Assembly (NCBI GenBank): GCA_031376485.1
Contig: JANMDV010000049.1
Coordinates: 1-16,449, forward strand
Reading direction: 5' to 3'
Source: CALMEC01 sp031376485
GTDB lineage: Bacteria > Actinomycetota > Thermoleophilia > Miltoncostaeales > Miltoncostaeaceae
Length of the DNA stretch: 16,449 nt
Part shown: positions 7,512-14,968 of the stretch, piece by piece
Numbering within the stretch: position 1 is the stretch's first letter
Layout of the letters: each line of letters begins with the position of its first letter
The notes under the pieces: generated by a model
The model's database searches: none
Told to the model about the DNA's origin: nothing
The model's input: only the letters and a program-made list of their open reading frames with translations
Made by a program: the position numbers and the translations under genes

Positions 7512-9711
7512 CACAAGCGCCACGTCCGTCGTCGAGACGGGACTGCTCGACGAGCTGATCGTCGAGGTCGGCGTACACCATCCCGTCGTCGACGCGGATG
7601 CGATCCGGCGCGCCTATCTGTTTGCCGAGGAACGCCATCGCGGGCAGCTTCGCCGATCGGGCGAGGACTTCATCACCCATCCCGTCGGCTGCGCCCGCAT
7701 CTGCGCCGAACTCGGCATGGACGGCCTCGCGATCCAGGCGGCCCTGCTGCACGACACCGTCGAGGACACCGGCGCCTCGCTGGCCGACGTCGAGGAGCGT
7801 TTCGGCCCTGAGGTCTCGGCGCTTGTCGACGGCGTGACCAAGCTGACGAAGATCCACTTCGAAAGCCAAGCCGAGCATCAGGCCGAGAACTACCGCAAGC
7901 TCATCGTGTCGATGTCGAGCGACATCCGGGTGCTCATCGTCAAGCTCGCCGACCGTCTGCACAACATGCGCACACTGAGCTACATGAGCAAGAACAAACG
8001 CATCCAGAAGGCCCGCGAGACGCTCGAGATCTACGCGCCGCTTGCACACCGCTTGGGTATCCACGCCCTCAAGTCCGAACTGGAGGACCTGTCGTTCGCA
8101 GCGCTCCACCCGCGCCGCTACGCCGAGATCCAGCAGCTTGTCAACCAGCGGCGCGCCGATCGCGAGGCGTTCATCGCCGAAGCCGGAGCTTTCCTGACCA
8201 GCGAACTCGACACCGTTGCGATCGAGCCCATTGAGATCACCGGCCGGGCCAAGCATGTCTACTCGATCTACGAGAAGATGACGCGACGCGGCAAGGAGTT
8301 CAATGAGATCTACGACCTGACCGCACTCCGCGTCATCGTGGACTCGGTTAAGGACTGCTACGGCGCGGTCGGGATCATCCACTCGATGTGGAAGCCGATG
8401 CCGGGCAGGTTCAAGGACTACATCGCGATGCCCAAGCTCAACATGTACCAGTCGCTCCACACGACGGTGATCGGGACGGCAGGTCATCCGCTGGAAATCC
8501 AGATCCGCACCGCCGAGATGCACCGCACGGCCGAGTTCGGGGTCGCCGCCCACTGGCTCTACAAGAAGGAGAGCGAGGGCGGGGGTGACCCCACGCGGCT
8601 CGCATGGCTTGGGCGCATGATGGAGTGGCAGAAGGACACGCGCGACCCCGGCGAGTTCATGGACACGTTGCGCTCGGACCTGTACCAGGATGAGGTGTAC
8701 GTGTTTACTCCCAAGGGCGAGGTGCGCGCGCTGCCCGCCGGGGCCACGCCCATCGACTTTGCCTATGACGTCCACACGGACGTCGGCCATAGAACGGTCG
8801 GGGCACGCGTCAACGACCGGATCGTGCCGTTGTCGCACAAGCTCCAATCAGGTGACTTCGTCGAGATCCTGACCAGCAAGTCACCCCGCGGCCCGTCGCG
8901 CGACTGGCTCAACCTGGTGTCGACCGGCAAGGCCCGCTCCAAGATCAGGGCCTTCTTCAAGCGCGAGCAGCGCGAGGGGGCAGAGCACCAGGGACGCGAG
9001 CTTCTGCAGGACCACCTGCGCAAGGCCGGTCTTCCGAACCAGAAGATCGCCGGCTCGCCGTTGTTGCTCCAGGTCATCCAAGACATGGGCTTCAAGAAAG
9101 CCGAGGATTTCTACGTCTCGATCGGCTCGGGCCGCACATCGGTGCAGACCGCCGTCAACAAAGTCATTGCGCGCCTCAAAACCGGCCAGGCGGTCGCCGA
9201 AGAGCAGGCGTCTGTCGAGTTGCAACGACGCCAGAAGATCCGTAGCGCAAGTCCCTCGGGAGATCTCGGGATCGCGGTCGACGGCGTAGCCGACGTCATG
9301 ATGCGGATGGCGAACTGCTGCAAACCGGTTCCGGGCGACGAGATCCTGGGCTACATCTCGCTGGGGCGCGGCATCACGGTCCACCGCGATGATTGTCCCA
9401 ATGCCAAGGCCCTCCTGCGCAACCCGGAGCGCTTCACCCCGGTCTCATGGAGCGGTCCGGCCAAACGGAGCTTCAACGTCGAGTTGGCCGTCGACGGGTG
9501 GGACCGCCCGCGCATGCTCGAGGACCTGTCCCGGGCGGTCGGTGAGGCCGGCGCCAACATCGTGACTGCGTCGTGCTCGACCGACGACCAAATGGCCCGT
9601 ACGCGGTTTACCGTCGACATCGGCGATGTGGACGGTCTGCGCCAGCTCATCTCGAGCTTGCGCAACGTCGACGGCGTCTTCGACGCATACCGGGTCACAC
9701 CAGGCAACTGA
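7492..9711 (+). CDS. rel: Bifunctional (p)ppGpp synthetase/hydrolase (RelA/SpoT family, Rel)
   Basis: Rel makes (p)ppGpp from ATP and GDP/GTP on amino-acid starvation and hydrolyses it in the relaxed state. Domains in order (739 residues): HD hydrolase with His63, HDTVED at 87-92 and ADRLHNMR at 153-160; synthetase at about 250-360 with YDLTALRV at 274-281, RFKD at 306-309 and EIQIRT at 335-340; TGS at about 400-462; a conserved-cysteine region with NCCKP at 608-612 and C635; and a C-terminal ACT at about 660-735. RFKD is the RxKD signature of bifunctional Rel enzymes, as opposed to the ExDD of synthetase-only RelA, and the HD residues are intact, so both activities are expected. The ATG at 7492 was chosen because it lies 6 nt after TATCGT and gives a usual-length N-terminus. 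The gene overlaps recJ by 20 nt. Confidence 0.97.
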   Translation: MPEQLADTSATSVVETGLLDELIVEVGVHHPVVDADAIRRAYLFAEERHRGQLRRSGEDFITHPVGCARICAELGMDGLAIQAALLHDTVEDTGASLADVEERFGPEVSALVDGVTKLTKIHFESQAEHQAENYRKLIVSMSSDIRVLIVKLADRLHNMRTLSYMSKNKRIQKARETLEIYAPLAHRLGIHALKSELEDLSFAALHPRRYAEIQQLVNQRRADREAFIAEAGAFLTSELDTVAIEPIEITGRAKHVYSIYEKMTRRGKEFNEIYDLTALRVIVDSVKDCYGAVGIIHSMWKPMPGRFKDYIAMPKLNMYQSLHTTVIGTAGHPLEIQIRTAEMHRTAEFGVAAHWLYKKESEGGGDPTRLAWLGRMMEWQKDTRDPGEFMDTLRSDLYQDEVYVFTPKGEVRALPAGATPIDFAYDVHTDVGHRTVGARVNDRIVPLSHKLQSGDFVEILTSKSPRGPSRDWLNLVSTGKARSKIRAFFKREQREGAEHQGRELLQDHLRKAGLPNQKIAGSPLLLQVIQDMGFKKAEDFYVSIGSGRTSVQTAVNKVIARLKTGQAVAEEQASVELQRRQKIRSASPSGDLGIAVDGVADVMMRMANCCKPVPGDEILGYISLGRGITVHRDDCPNAKALLRNPERFTPVSWSGPAKRSFNVELAVDGWDRPRMLEDLSRAVGEAGANIVTASCSTDDQMARTRFTVDIGDVDGLRQLISSLRNVDGVFDAYRVTPGN

Positions 9712-9794
9712 CGGGCCGGGGAGACGCCGTGTCGATGCCGGTCGTCATCGGCGAGACCGTCCTGAGCCGACCATAGAGTGGGTTTCGTACCTCG

Positions 9795-10109
9795 GTGCAG
9801 CAGGGCGTGACGCAGAGCGACTATTCCCTGACCGGCACGCTGCTCGCAATTGCGACGTTCGGCGTCCTCAGCGTCGTCTTGTCATATGCGAACTTCAAGG
9901 TCCGCCGTCTGCGTCCCCTGCTCCAAGGAGAGGCCAATCGTGCTCGTCGAGCATGGCGACCCATCGAAGGCAACCTCCGGCGGGAGCGGATCACGGTCGA
10001 GGAGTTGGCGGCCGAGGTCAGGCTGCAGAGCATCAGTTCGATATCCGACGTGCGTTGGGCAGTGCTTGAGACCAACGGAAAGATCAGCTTTCTGACCGGC
10101 GCGATGTGA
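9795..10109 (+). CDS. Truncated DUF421 (YetF-like) membrane protein fragment, probably decayed
   Basis: The 104-residue product matches the second half of DUF421 proteins. It has one hydrophobic helix at about 13-31, VRRLRPLLQGE at 36-46, then NLRRERITVEEL at 60-71 and ISDVRWAVLETNGKISF near the end. Family members normally have about three N-terminal helices; the first two are missing, and an in-frame TAG at 9774 blocks extension. Residues 47-56 (ANRARRAWRP) do not fit the family, but a neighbouring frame over 9934-9963 reads PIVLVEHGDP, exactly the expected family segment. This implies an extra base near 9933 and a missing one near 9961-9963, with the frame restored afterwards. A peptide MPVVIGETVL encoded from 9735 could be a remnant of the original N-terminus (speculative). 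It is either a pseudogene with an intact residual frame or a reduced soluble-domain protein. Confidence 0.65.
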   Translation: MQQGVTQSDYSLTGTLLAIATFGVLSVVLSYANFKVRRLRPLLQGEANRARRAWRPIEGNLRRERITVEELAAEVRLQSISSISDVRWAVLETNGKISFLTGAM

Positions 10110-10138
10110 CCCTGGACGGTCCCGACCGGGGCGCCTGC

Positions 10139-10144
10139 TAGCCT
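10139..10144 (+). promoter_or_regulatory. Probable -10 element for the LytR_C-domain gene
   Basis: TAGCCT, the same hexamer as before ubiB, lies 9 nt upstream of the GTG at 10154. The transcript would start at or within a few bases of the start codon. No ribosome binding site is visible, consistent with a leaderless or near-leaderless message. No consensus -35 was found. Confidence 0.45.
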
Positions 10145-10153
10145 GCGTCGGCG

Positions 10154-10906
10154 GTGGAGAAGTGGCTCGATCTCTTGACACCTTCGGCGGCCGCGCTCTC
10201 GCTGCTTTTGGCGATCGCCCTGGTGATCCAGGCGATCCGTCATGGGCGGTCTGTGCGCCGTTTGGAGACCCGCCTCGCTGAGCGCGAGGGGGCTGCCGCG
10301 CGCGTGTCGTTGGATCGGCTGACACAGCTTCAACGACGGGCGGGGACGTCCACGGGACTCGTGGATCCCAAGCGCCCGGCACGCACCCGTCCCGTCGGTC
10401 AGGTCGTGGCGGTCGCCGCCGTGGTCGCCGTGATGGCGGGCACGGGCTGGTACCTGTTCATGCGCGGCGGGGATTCGGGCCAGGCCGGACCGACGACCAC
10501 GACCAGAACGACCGGGACCTCCACGAACGCGGCCACCAAGCCGTTCTCGCCCAGCGCCAACACCGAGGTTCCGACGACCCCGCCGACCCTCGCTCAACCC
10601 AAGAGCGCGTACACGATCCTTGTCCTCAACGGCTCTGGCGTGCCACGCGCCGCAGCCAACCTCGTTCCGCTTGTTCAGCAGAACGGCTGGAACGCCGCTC
10701 CTCCCGACAACGCCTCTACTCAGGACGAGAAGACGTCGTTCGTGATGTACCTGCCAGGCAAAGAAGCGATCGCCGACAATATCGCGATTGACCTCGACAT
10801 CACTCGTAAGCAGCCAGCCGACGGTGTGGAAATCACACAGGACATCACCGACGTCGATGCGGTCGTGATCATCGGCGTCGACCTGGCGACCCGCCGTTCA
10901 CCGTAG
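10154..10906 (+). CDS. Membrane protein with extracellular LytR_C (LytR/CpsA/Psr C-terminal-type) domain
   Basis: This 250-residue protein has a hydrophobic helix at about 9-28, a charged helical segment at 30-62 that could form a coiled coil inside the cell, and a second helix at about 84-103. A Thr/Pro-rich linker follows at 113-145, then a LytR_C-like domain at about 152-245. The family signature is VLNGSG at 157-162, followed by a predicted helix, a GWN turn and a terminal AVVIIGVDLA strand. LytR_C domains accompany LytR-Cps2A-Psr cell-wall ligases and also occur alone in actinobacteria. No LCP catalytic domain is present, so this is not a ligase; an accessory cell-envelope role is the best inference. 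The GTG start was chosen because it directly precedes the first helix and follows a -10 hexamer. Confidence 0.85.
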   Translation: MEKWLDLLTPSAAALSLLLAIALVIQAIRHGRSVRRLETRLAEREGAAARVSLDRLTQLQRRAGTSTGLVDPKRPARTRPVGQVVAVAAVVAVMAGTGWYLFMRGGDSGQAGPTTTTRTTGTSTNAATKPFSPSANTEVPTTPPTLAQPKSAYTILVLNGSGVPRAAANLVPLVQQNGWNAAPPDNASTQDEKTSFVMYLPGKEAIADNIAIDLDITRKQPADGVEITQDITDVDAVVIIGVDLATRRSP

Positions 10907-10991
10907 CGCGAGATTCCTCGCACACTGCGACATTCGCGCCCCTGAGGCACATCCGGTGACCTCGCCGGACGCGGGCGGGGCGGATACGTTG

Positions 10992-11017
10992 ACCCAGGTT
11001 GGGATCCCGAGCTGGGT
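10992..11017 (+). promoter_or_regulatory. 26-bp imperfect dyad immediately before the zinc-ribbon gene
   Basis: ACCCAG (10992-10997) pairs with CTGGGT (11012-11017) around the perfect palindrome GGGATCCC (11001-11008). The intervening triplets are partly complementary. The dyad ends 6 bp before the ATG at 11024 and begins just after a possible -10, TACGTT at 10985-10990. It would therefore cover the predicted transcription start, where a repressor operator would lie. A hairpin in the 5' leader is the alternative. Upstream, 10908-10921 holds a small hairpin (GCGAG-ATTC-CTCGC) just after the preceding stop. Confidence 0.4.
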
Positions 11018-11023
11018 TCGCCG

Positions 11024-11341
11024 ATGGAGCACCTCAGAGTCTTCGTGTCTGCCGATTCGCACAGCGTGCCTCACCCCGGTCAGTCGGCCGTGTACTCATG
11101 CCGTCATTGTCGTGACGCGGTCAAGGTCGTGGGCCTCCGCTACCTGCCCGAGACATGTCCCGGTTGCGGAATGTCGACGTGGGACGTCGACGGCCAGTGC
11201 GCAAACTGGGAGCGCTGCAGCGCGGCACGACGGCCAGGAATCCGCGGCCGGTCACACTGTCCGGCATGCGGCTACTCGATCTGGACGCTCGTCGGCGTCG
11301 AGGAAGACTCCCGGCTCTGGCCCACCAGCCGCGGCGTCTGA
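11024..11341 (+). CDS. Small eight-cysteine zinc-ribbon-like protein
   Basis: The 105-residue protein has eight cysteines: C26-x2-C29, C45-x2-C48, C59, C65 and C79-x2-C82. The CxxC pairs at 26/29 and 45/48 are spaced like one zinc ribbon (YSCRHC and CPGCG). C59, C65 and the CPACG at 79-83 could form a second site. Several aromatic residues follow the CxxC pairs (STW, YSIW), as in ribbon folds. I do not recognise a named family; a nucleic-acid- or protein-binding zinc module is inference. A larger overlapping frame (10956-11816) lacks protein-like features and was not chosen. No clear ribosome binding site is visible, but a dyad sits directly upstream. The gene converges on hyuB, with a structured repeat between them. 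Confidence 0.65.
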   Translation: MEHLRVFVSADSHSVPHPGQSAVYSCRHCRDAVKVVGLRYLPETCPGCGMSTWDVDGQCANWERCSAARRPGIRGRSHCPACGYSIWTLVGVEEDSRLWPTSRGV

Positions 11342-11387
11342 GGCCGCCGAGGCTGCCAAATCCTGTGCTGGATGCTGCGTTGGAATG

Positions 11388-11466
11388 CAGCCGCAGTCAG
11401 CGTTTGAGGGGCCGGTAGGGCCGCGAATAGGCCGCCTAAGTGCCGTGGTGAATGCGGCGTTTGGAA
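11388..11466. repeat. Structured dispersed repeat, copy 1, overlapping the 3' end of hyuB
   Basis: This matches copy 2 at 15291-15363 over its conserved ends: CAGCCGCAGTCAGCGT at the left and GCCGTGGTGAATGCGGCGT at the right, with a variable middle that contains ATAGGCC in both. GCCGCAGTCA (11390-11399) pairs with TGAATGCGGC (11448-11457) with one mismatch, closing an outer stem. The middle holds a weaker GGCC/GGCC hairpin. The heptamer GCGTTTG occurs twice, near both ends. On the minus strand the repeat encodes the last residues of hyuB (KRRIHHGT and the stop). It is preceded by a GCTGC/GCAGC hairpin at 11374-11391. Confidence 0.75.
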
Positions 11467-12977
11467 GTCCCATAGCCGCCCCCGCCCGGGGTCTCGATCG
11501 CGATGACGTCACCCGCACGCACGTATCCACGCCACTTGGCGGCGACCGCCACACCGTTGACGCTGGTGCGCCCGGCTGCGCCCGGGCCTCCTCCGCCGCG
11601 ACCTGGTGGCTGTGTGCGGCGCCGCTCGGCCAGCACCGACGCCTCGGCATCGACGAGTACCTGCACAACCCGTTCGATGCCGTCGCCCCCGCGGTGGCGG
11701 CCGCCCCCTCCCGAGCCGTGGCGCAGTCGGTAGCGCAGCACACGAAGAGGGTAGGCCACCTCCAGCGCCTCGATGGGCGTGTTTCTGGTGTTGCTCATCG
11801 CGACGTGGACGCCTGACGGCCCGTCTGTGCCGGCGCTCGCGCCCTGGCCGCCGCCAATCGTCTCGTAGTACGCGAACCCGGCGCCACCGATGACGAGGTT
11901 GTTCATCGTGCCCTGTCCGAAGGCGGGTACGTCGACGGCCTGTCCCAGCGCAGCGAACAGGGCGTCAACGATCCTGCTCGAGGTCTCGACGTTCCCTGCG
12001 GCGACGGCTGACGGAGCGCGGGCGTTGACGAGACATCCGGGGGGCGCGACGATCGTGACCGGTGCAAACGCTCCGGCAGACGCCGGGATGTCCGGGTCCG
12101 TGACGGTGCGCACAACGAAGTAGACGGCCGAGCGTGTGACCGCGATGGGGCAGTTGACGTTGCCGGCAGCAGCGGGATCGGTCCCGGTGAAGTCGACGCG
12201 CAACTGGTCGCCCAGGATCGTGATCGCGACACGGATCCAGATGTCGTCCTCGGTGACCCCGTCGCCCTCAAGGGCCTCCTGCGCGGTCCACGTTCCGTCG
12301 GGCATCGCTGCGATGGCCTGGCGTGTCCGTCGCTCGGCGTAGTCGAACAGCGCGACGAATGCCTCGTCCATGCGACCGGCGCCCTGCCGGTCAGCAATCT
12401 CCTGCAAGCGCCGATCCGCGAGCCGGTGTGCGGCGATCTGCGCGCGTAGGTCACCCGAACGCTCGACCGGCGTGCGCGTGTTGGCGAGAAGCAGCGCCAG
12501 CACGTCGTCGACCGGCGTCCCGTCGCGCACCAGTCGGATCGGAGGGATCACGAGTCCCTCCTGCAAGAGCTCCCGCGATCCGGCCGGCATGCTGCCCGGT
12601 GCCATTCCTCCGACGTCGGCGTGATGTGCGCGGGTGACGGCGTAGGCCCGCAGCGCCCCGTCGATCGCGACAGGTGAGATCATGGTGATGTCCGGCAGGT
12701 GCGTCCCGCCGCGATACGGGTCGTTGACCACCCAGATCTCGCCGGTGACTGCGCCGCGCGCGCGCACCGCGGCGACGGCCTCGGGCATCGCTCCCAGGTG
12801 TACCGGAATGGACGCCGACTGCACGACCATGCGCCCGGCCGCGTCGAACAGGGCGGTGCTGCAGTCACGTCGTTCGGTGATGTTGGGGCTGTAGGCGGCG
12901 CGGACGAGCGCGGCCTCCATCTCCTGCGCCACGGCGCGTAGGGCATTGGACATGATCTGCAGGGTCACACCGTCCAT
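11436..12977 (-). CDS. hyuB: Hydantoinase B / oxoprolinase family subunit
   Basis: The product belongs to the hydantoinase B/oxoprolinase family (513 residues, slightly short). With the HyuA-type partner it would perform ATP-dependent opening of a lactam or hydantoin ring, or a related reaction as in acetone carboxylase; the true substrate cannot be read from sequence. Conserved stretches: NDPYRGGTHLPD at 85-96, HHADVGG at 118-124, VDFTGTDP at 261-268, QGTMNN at 355-360, MSNTRNTP at 394-401 and TPGGGGYG at 496-503. The ATG at 12977 was chosen because the family N-terminus (VTLQIMSNALRAVAQEME) begins there; the upstream frame to 13022 lies inside hyuA. The start overlaps the hyuA stop by one base (TGATG), which implies translational coupling. 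The last residues (KRRIHHGT) are encoded by a dispersed repeat and are probably not ancestral. Confidence 0.92.
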   Translation of the reverse strand: MDGVTLQIMSNALRAVAQEMEAALVRAAYSPNITERRDCSTALFDAAGRMVVQSASIPVHLGAMPEAVAAVRARGAVTGEIWVVNDPYRGGTHLPDITMISPVAIDGALRAYAVTRAHHADVGGMAPGSMPAGSRELLQEGLVIPPIRLVRDGTPVDDVLALLLANTRTPVERSGDLRAQIAAHRLADRRLQEIADRQGAGRMDEAFVALFDYAERRTRQAIAAMPDGTWTAQEALEGDGVTEDDIWIRVAITILGDQLRVDFTGTDPAAAGNVNCPIAVTRSAVYFVVRTVTDPDIPASAGAFAPVTIVAPPGCLVNARAPSAVAAGNVETSSRIVDALFAALGQAVDVPAFGQGTMNNLVIGGAGFAYYETIGGGQGASAGTDGPSGVHVAMSNTRNTPIEALEVAYPLRVLRYRLRHGSGGGGRHRGGDGIERVVQVLVDAEASVLAERRRTQPPGRGGGGPGAAGRTSVNGVAVAAKWRGYVRAGDVIAIETPGGGGYGTSKRRIHHGT

Positions 12978-14890
12978 CACCGCTCCACCACCACTGCGTG
13001 ACCCGCGGCCCGCGCACGCCACCCGGCGGCAAGCCAGCCGGTCGCCCCGTCCAGATCGAACACGGCCGGAGCGCCAAGCGGCAGTCCCATCGCTGCGGGC
13101 AAGCGCAGCTCGGGACTGGCGCCGGGTAGGGTTGCGGCAACGCGGATCGAGACGATCTCGACCACACGGTCGGGATCCGCATCACCGTACCGACGTCGAT
13201 GGGCATCGTGGAATCGCTTGGCCAGTTCGGTCAGCGGACGGGCCGGATTCCAGTCGACGGTCACGAAGTGGCTCTGCCCAACGTAGCGACAGTCCGCGGC
13301 GTGTGACACGGCGCCATCCGGGACACCTGCGCGGGCGCGCGTCTCGAGGTCCCGAAGCGCCACGGTCAGGTCTGCGGTCGCATCGATCGGCGTCAGCACG
13401 CTCTGTACTTCGTCGCGCCGCTCTCCCGCGACGATGAGGCCGAGCGCCGCGAGGACCCCTGCCGCGTGGGGCAGGACGATACGGCGCATTCCCAGCTCGT
13501 CCGCGATGTCGCAGGCGTGCAGCGGCCCCGCGCCGCCGAACGCGACCAACGCCATGCCCCTCGGGTCGACCCCGCGCTCGACGCTGACGACCCGAAGCGC
13601 CCGCGCCATCTCGCCGACGGCGACCGCGATGATGCCCTGCGCACACACTTCGAGCGTCAATCCGAGGGTTGCGGCGAGCTCCCCGACGGCCTGCCGGGCA
13701 CGGTCGGGATCGAGGCGGAGGTCCCCTGCGAGCGGGTGGTCGACGTCGATGCGCCGCAATACGACGTTTGCGTCGGTCACCGTCGGGGCCGTGCCACCGA
13801 GGCCGTAGCACGCTGGACCCGGTCGGGCGCCCGCGGATGACGGGCCGACACGAAGTGCCCCACCGTCGTCGGCCCAGGCGATACTGCCACCGCCGGCCGA
13901 CACGGTGTGGACATCCAGCATCGGCAGGTGCAGGGGATGTCCGTTGATCGTCGTCTGGGTTGTCCGTGCGGGTGTTCCCTCGATCAGGGCGACGTCGCAA
14001 CTCGTGCCGCCCATGTCAAAGGTCAGGACGTCGCGCTCACCCAGAAGGTCCGCGATATGGGCCGCACCCAGCACTCCTGCGGCCGGCCCGGACAGGACGG
14101 TCCACGCCGCATGCCGCGCTGCGGCGTCCAGCCCGATCAACCCGCCGTTGGACTGCATGATCGCGGGTGGCGGCATCCCGGCGTCCGCGACGCGATGACC
14201 GAGGGCGCCCAGGTATCCGCGCAACACCGGTGCCAGGTGCGCGTCGACACATGTCGTCGAGATGCGCTCGTATTCCCGAATCTCGGGAAGCACCTCGCAC
14301 GATGCGCTGACATGGACACTCGGCAGCGCCTGGCGCAGCGCGGCGGTGACCTGCCGTTCGTGGTCGGGATGTGCATACGAGAACAGAAGTCCGACGGCGA
14401 CCGCTTCGACGCCGCTTGCCGCGACCGCGTCGACAACGGCTGTCACCGACCCCGCGTCGAGCGGTTCGATGACGCCGTCCGGGCCGCACCGCTCCCGCAC
14501 TTCGAACCGGCGTTCGCGGGGGACCATCGGTGGCGGGTGGTGGACGTCCAGCCGGTACAGGTGCGCACGATCCTGACGGCGGATCGCGATGACGTCGGCG
14601 AACCCCTCCGTTGTGACGAGCGCAATCGGTGCGCCCGTTCCTTCCAGGAGGGCGTTCGTGCCGACCGTCATCCCATGGGCGAAGCGCGCGACATCTGTGG
14701 GACGGACCCCCGCCAGGGCCAGGGCCGCCACGACCGCCGAAACGACTCCTTTGCTCTGATCGTCGGGAGTGGTGGGGACCTTGGTCGTGAACAGTCGTCC
14801 GTCGGCCACGACGACCGCGTCGGTGAACGTTCCGCCCACATCGACCCCCACAAGCACGTCAGGAGCAAGTGGCTCGGGCCGGTCGGTCAT
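12977..14890 (-). CDS. hyuA: Hydantoinase A / oxoprolinase family ATP-binding subunit
   Basis: The 637-residue product belongs to the hydantoinase A/oxoprolinase family, whose actin-like ATPase fold activates the substrate by phosphorylation and acts with the B subunit in the cytoplasm. Motifs: VGVDVGGTFTDAVV at 14-27 (phosphate-binding loop), HGMTVGTNALLE at 72-83, FDMGGTSCDV at 291-300, SAGGGSIAW at 331-339, GPACYGLGG at 358-366, and AFGGAGPLHA at 450-459. The ATG at 14890 (MTDRPEP) was chosen. The 32 extra residues up to 14986 are not family-like and would run over the divergent glutaredoxin start. The downstream gene hyuB overlaps by 1 nt. No transporter, racemase, carbamoylase or regulator lies beside the pair in this window, so hydantoin, 5-oxoproline or another lactam all remain possible. 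Confidence 0.93.
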   Translation of the reverse strand: MTDRPEPLAPDVLVGVDVGGTFTDAVVVADGRLFTTKVPTTPDDQSKGVVSAVVAALALAGVRPTDVARFAHGMTVGTNALLEGTGAPIALVTTEGFADVIAIRRQDRAHLYRLDVHHPPPMVPRERRFEVRERCGPDGVIEPLDAGSVTAVVDAVAASGVEAVAVGLLFSYAHPDHERQVTAALRQALPSVHVSASCEVLPEIREYERISTTCVDAHLAPVLRGYLGALGHRVADAGMPPPAIMQSNGGLIGLDAAARHAAWTVLSGPAAGVLGAAHIADLLGERDVLTFDMGGTSCDVALIEGTPARTTQTTINGHPLHLPMLDVHTVSAGGGSIAWADDGGALRVGPSSAGARPGPACYGLGGTAPTVTDANVVLRRIDVDHPLAGDLRLDPDRARQAVGELAATLGLTLEVCAQGIIAVAVGEMARALRVVSVERGVDPRGMALVAFGGAGPLHACDIADELGMRRIVLPHAAGVLAALGLIVAGERRDEVQSVLTPIDATADLTVALRDLETRARAGVPDGAVSHAADCRYVGQSHFVTVDWNPARPLTELAKRFHDAHRRRYGDADPDRVVEIVSIRVAATLPGASPELRLPAAMGLPLGAPAVFDLDGATGWLAAGWRARAAGHAVVVER

Positions 14891-14934
14891 CCGCGGCAAT
14901 CTCTCACACCCAAACCGGCTTGCGGCCGAGACGC

Positions 14935-14963
14935 TACTGTTGGGACGACACCCGACAGGGAAG
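14935..14963 (+). promoter_or_regulatory. Promoter and ribosome binding site of the glutaredoxin-like gene, in a divergent spacer
   Basis: TACTGT at 14935-14940 fits TANNNT, and AGGGAAG at 14957-14963 is a good ribosome binding site 5 nt before the ATG at 14969. Unlike ubiB and rel, this gene therefore seems to have a short 5' leader with a classical Shine-Dalgarno sequence. The spacer to the divergent hyuA start at 14890 is only 78 bp, so the two promoters must lie back to back or overlap. Confidence 0.5.
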
Positions 14964-14968
14964 TATCC

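Noticed and set aside
7141..8847. 568-codon open frame on the minus strand opposite recJ and rel
   Set aside because: It lies antisense to intact conserved rel domains and shows no protein family features.
10956..11816. 286-codon frame overlapping the zinc-ribbon gene and the end of hyuB
   Set aside because: It is of low-complexity shadow composition and overlaps hyuB. The 11024-11341 frame has the ordered CxxC pattern.
13907..14968. Long N-terminal extension of the glutaredoxin-like frame
   Set aside because: It is antisense to hyuA and lacks any domain. The glutaredoxin fold, CPWC motif and ribosome binding site place the start at 14969.
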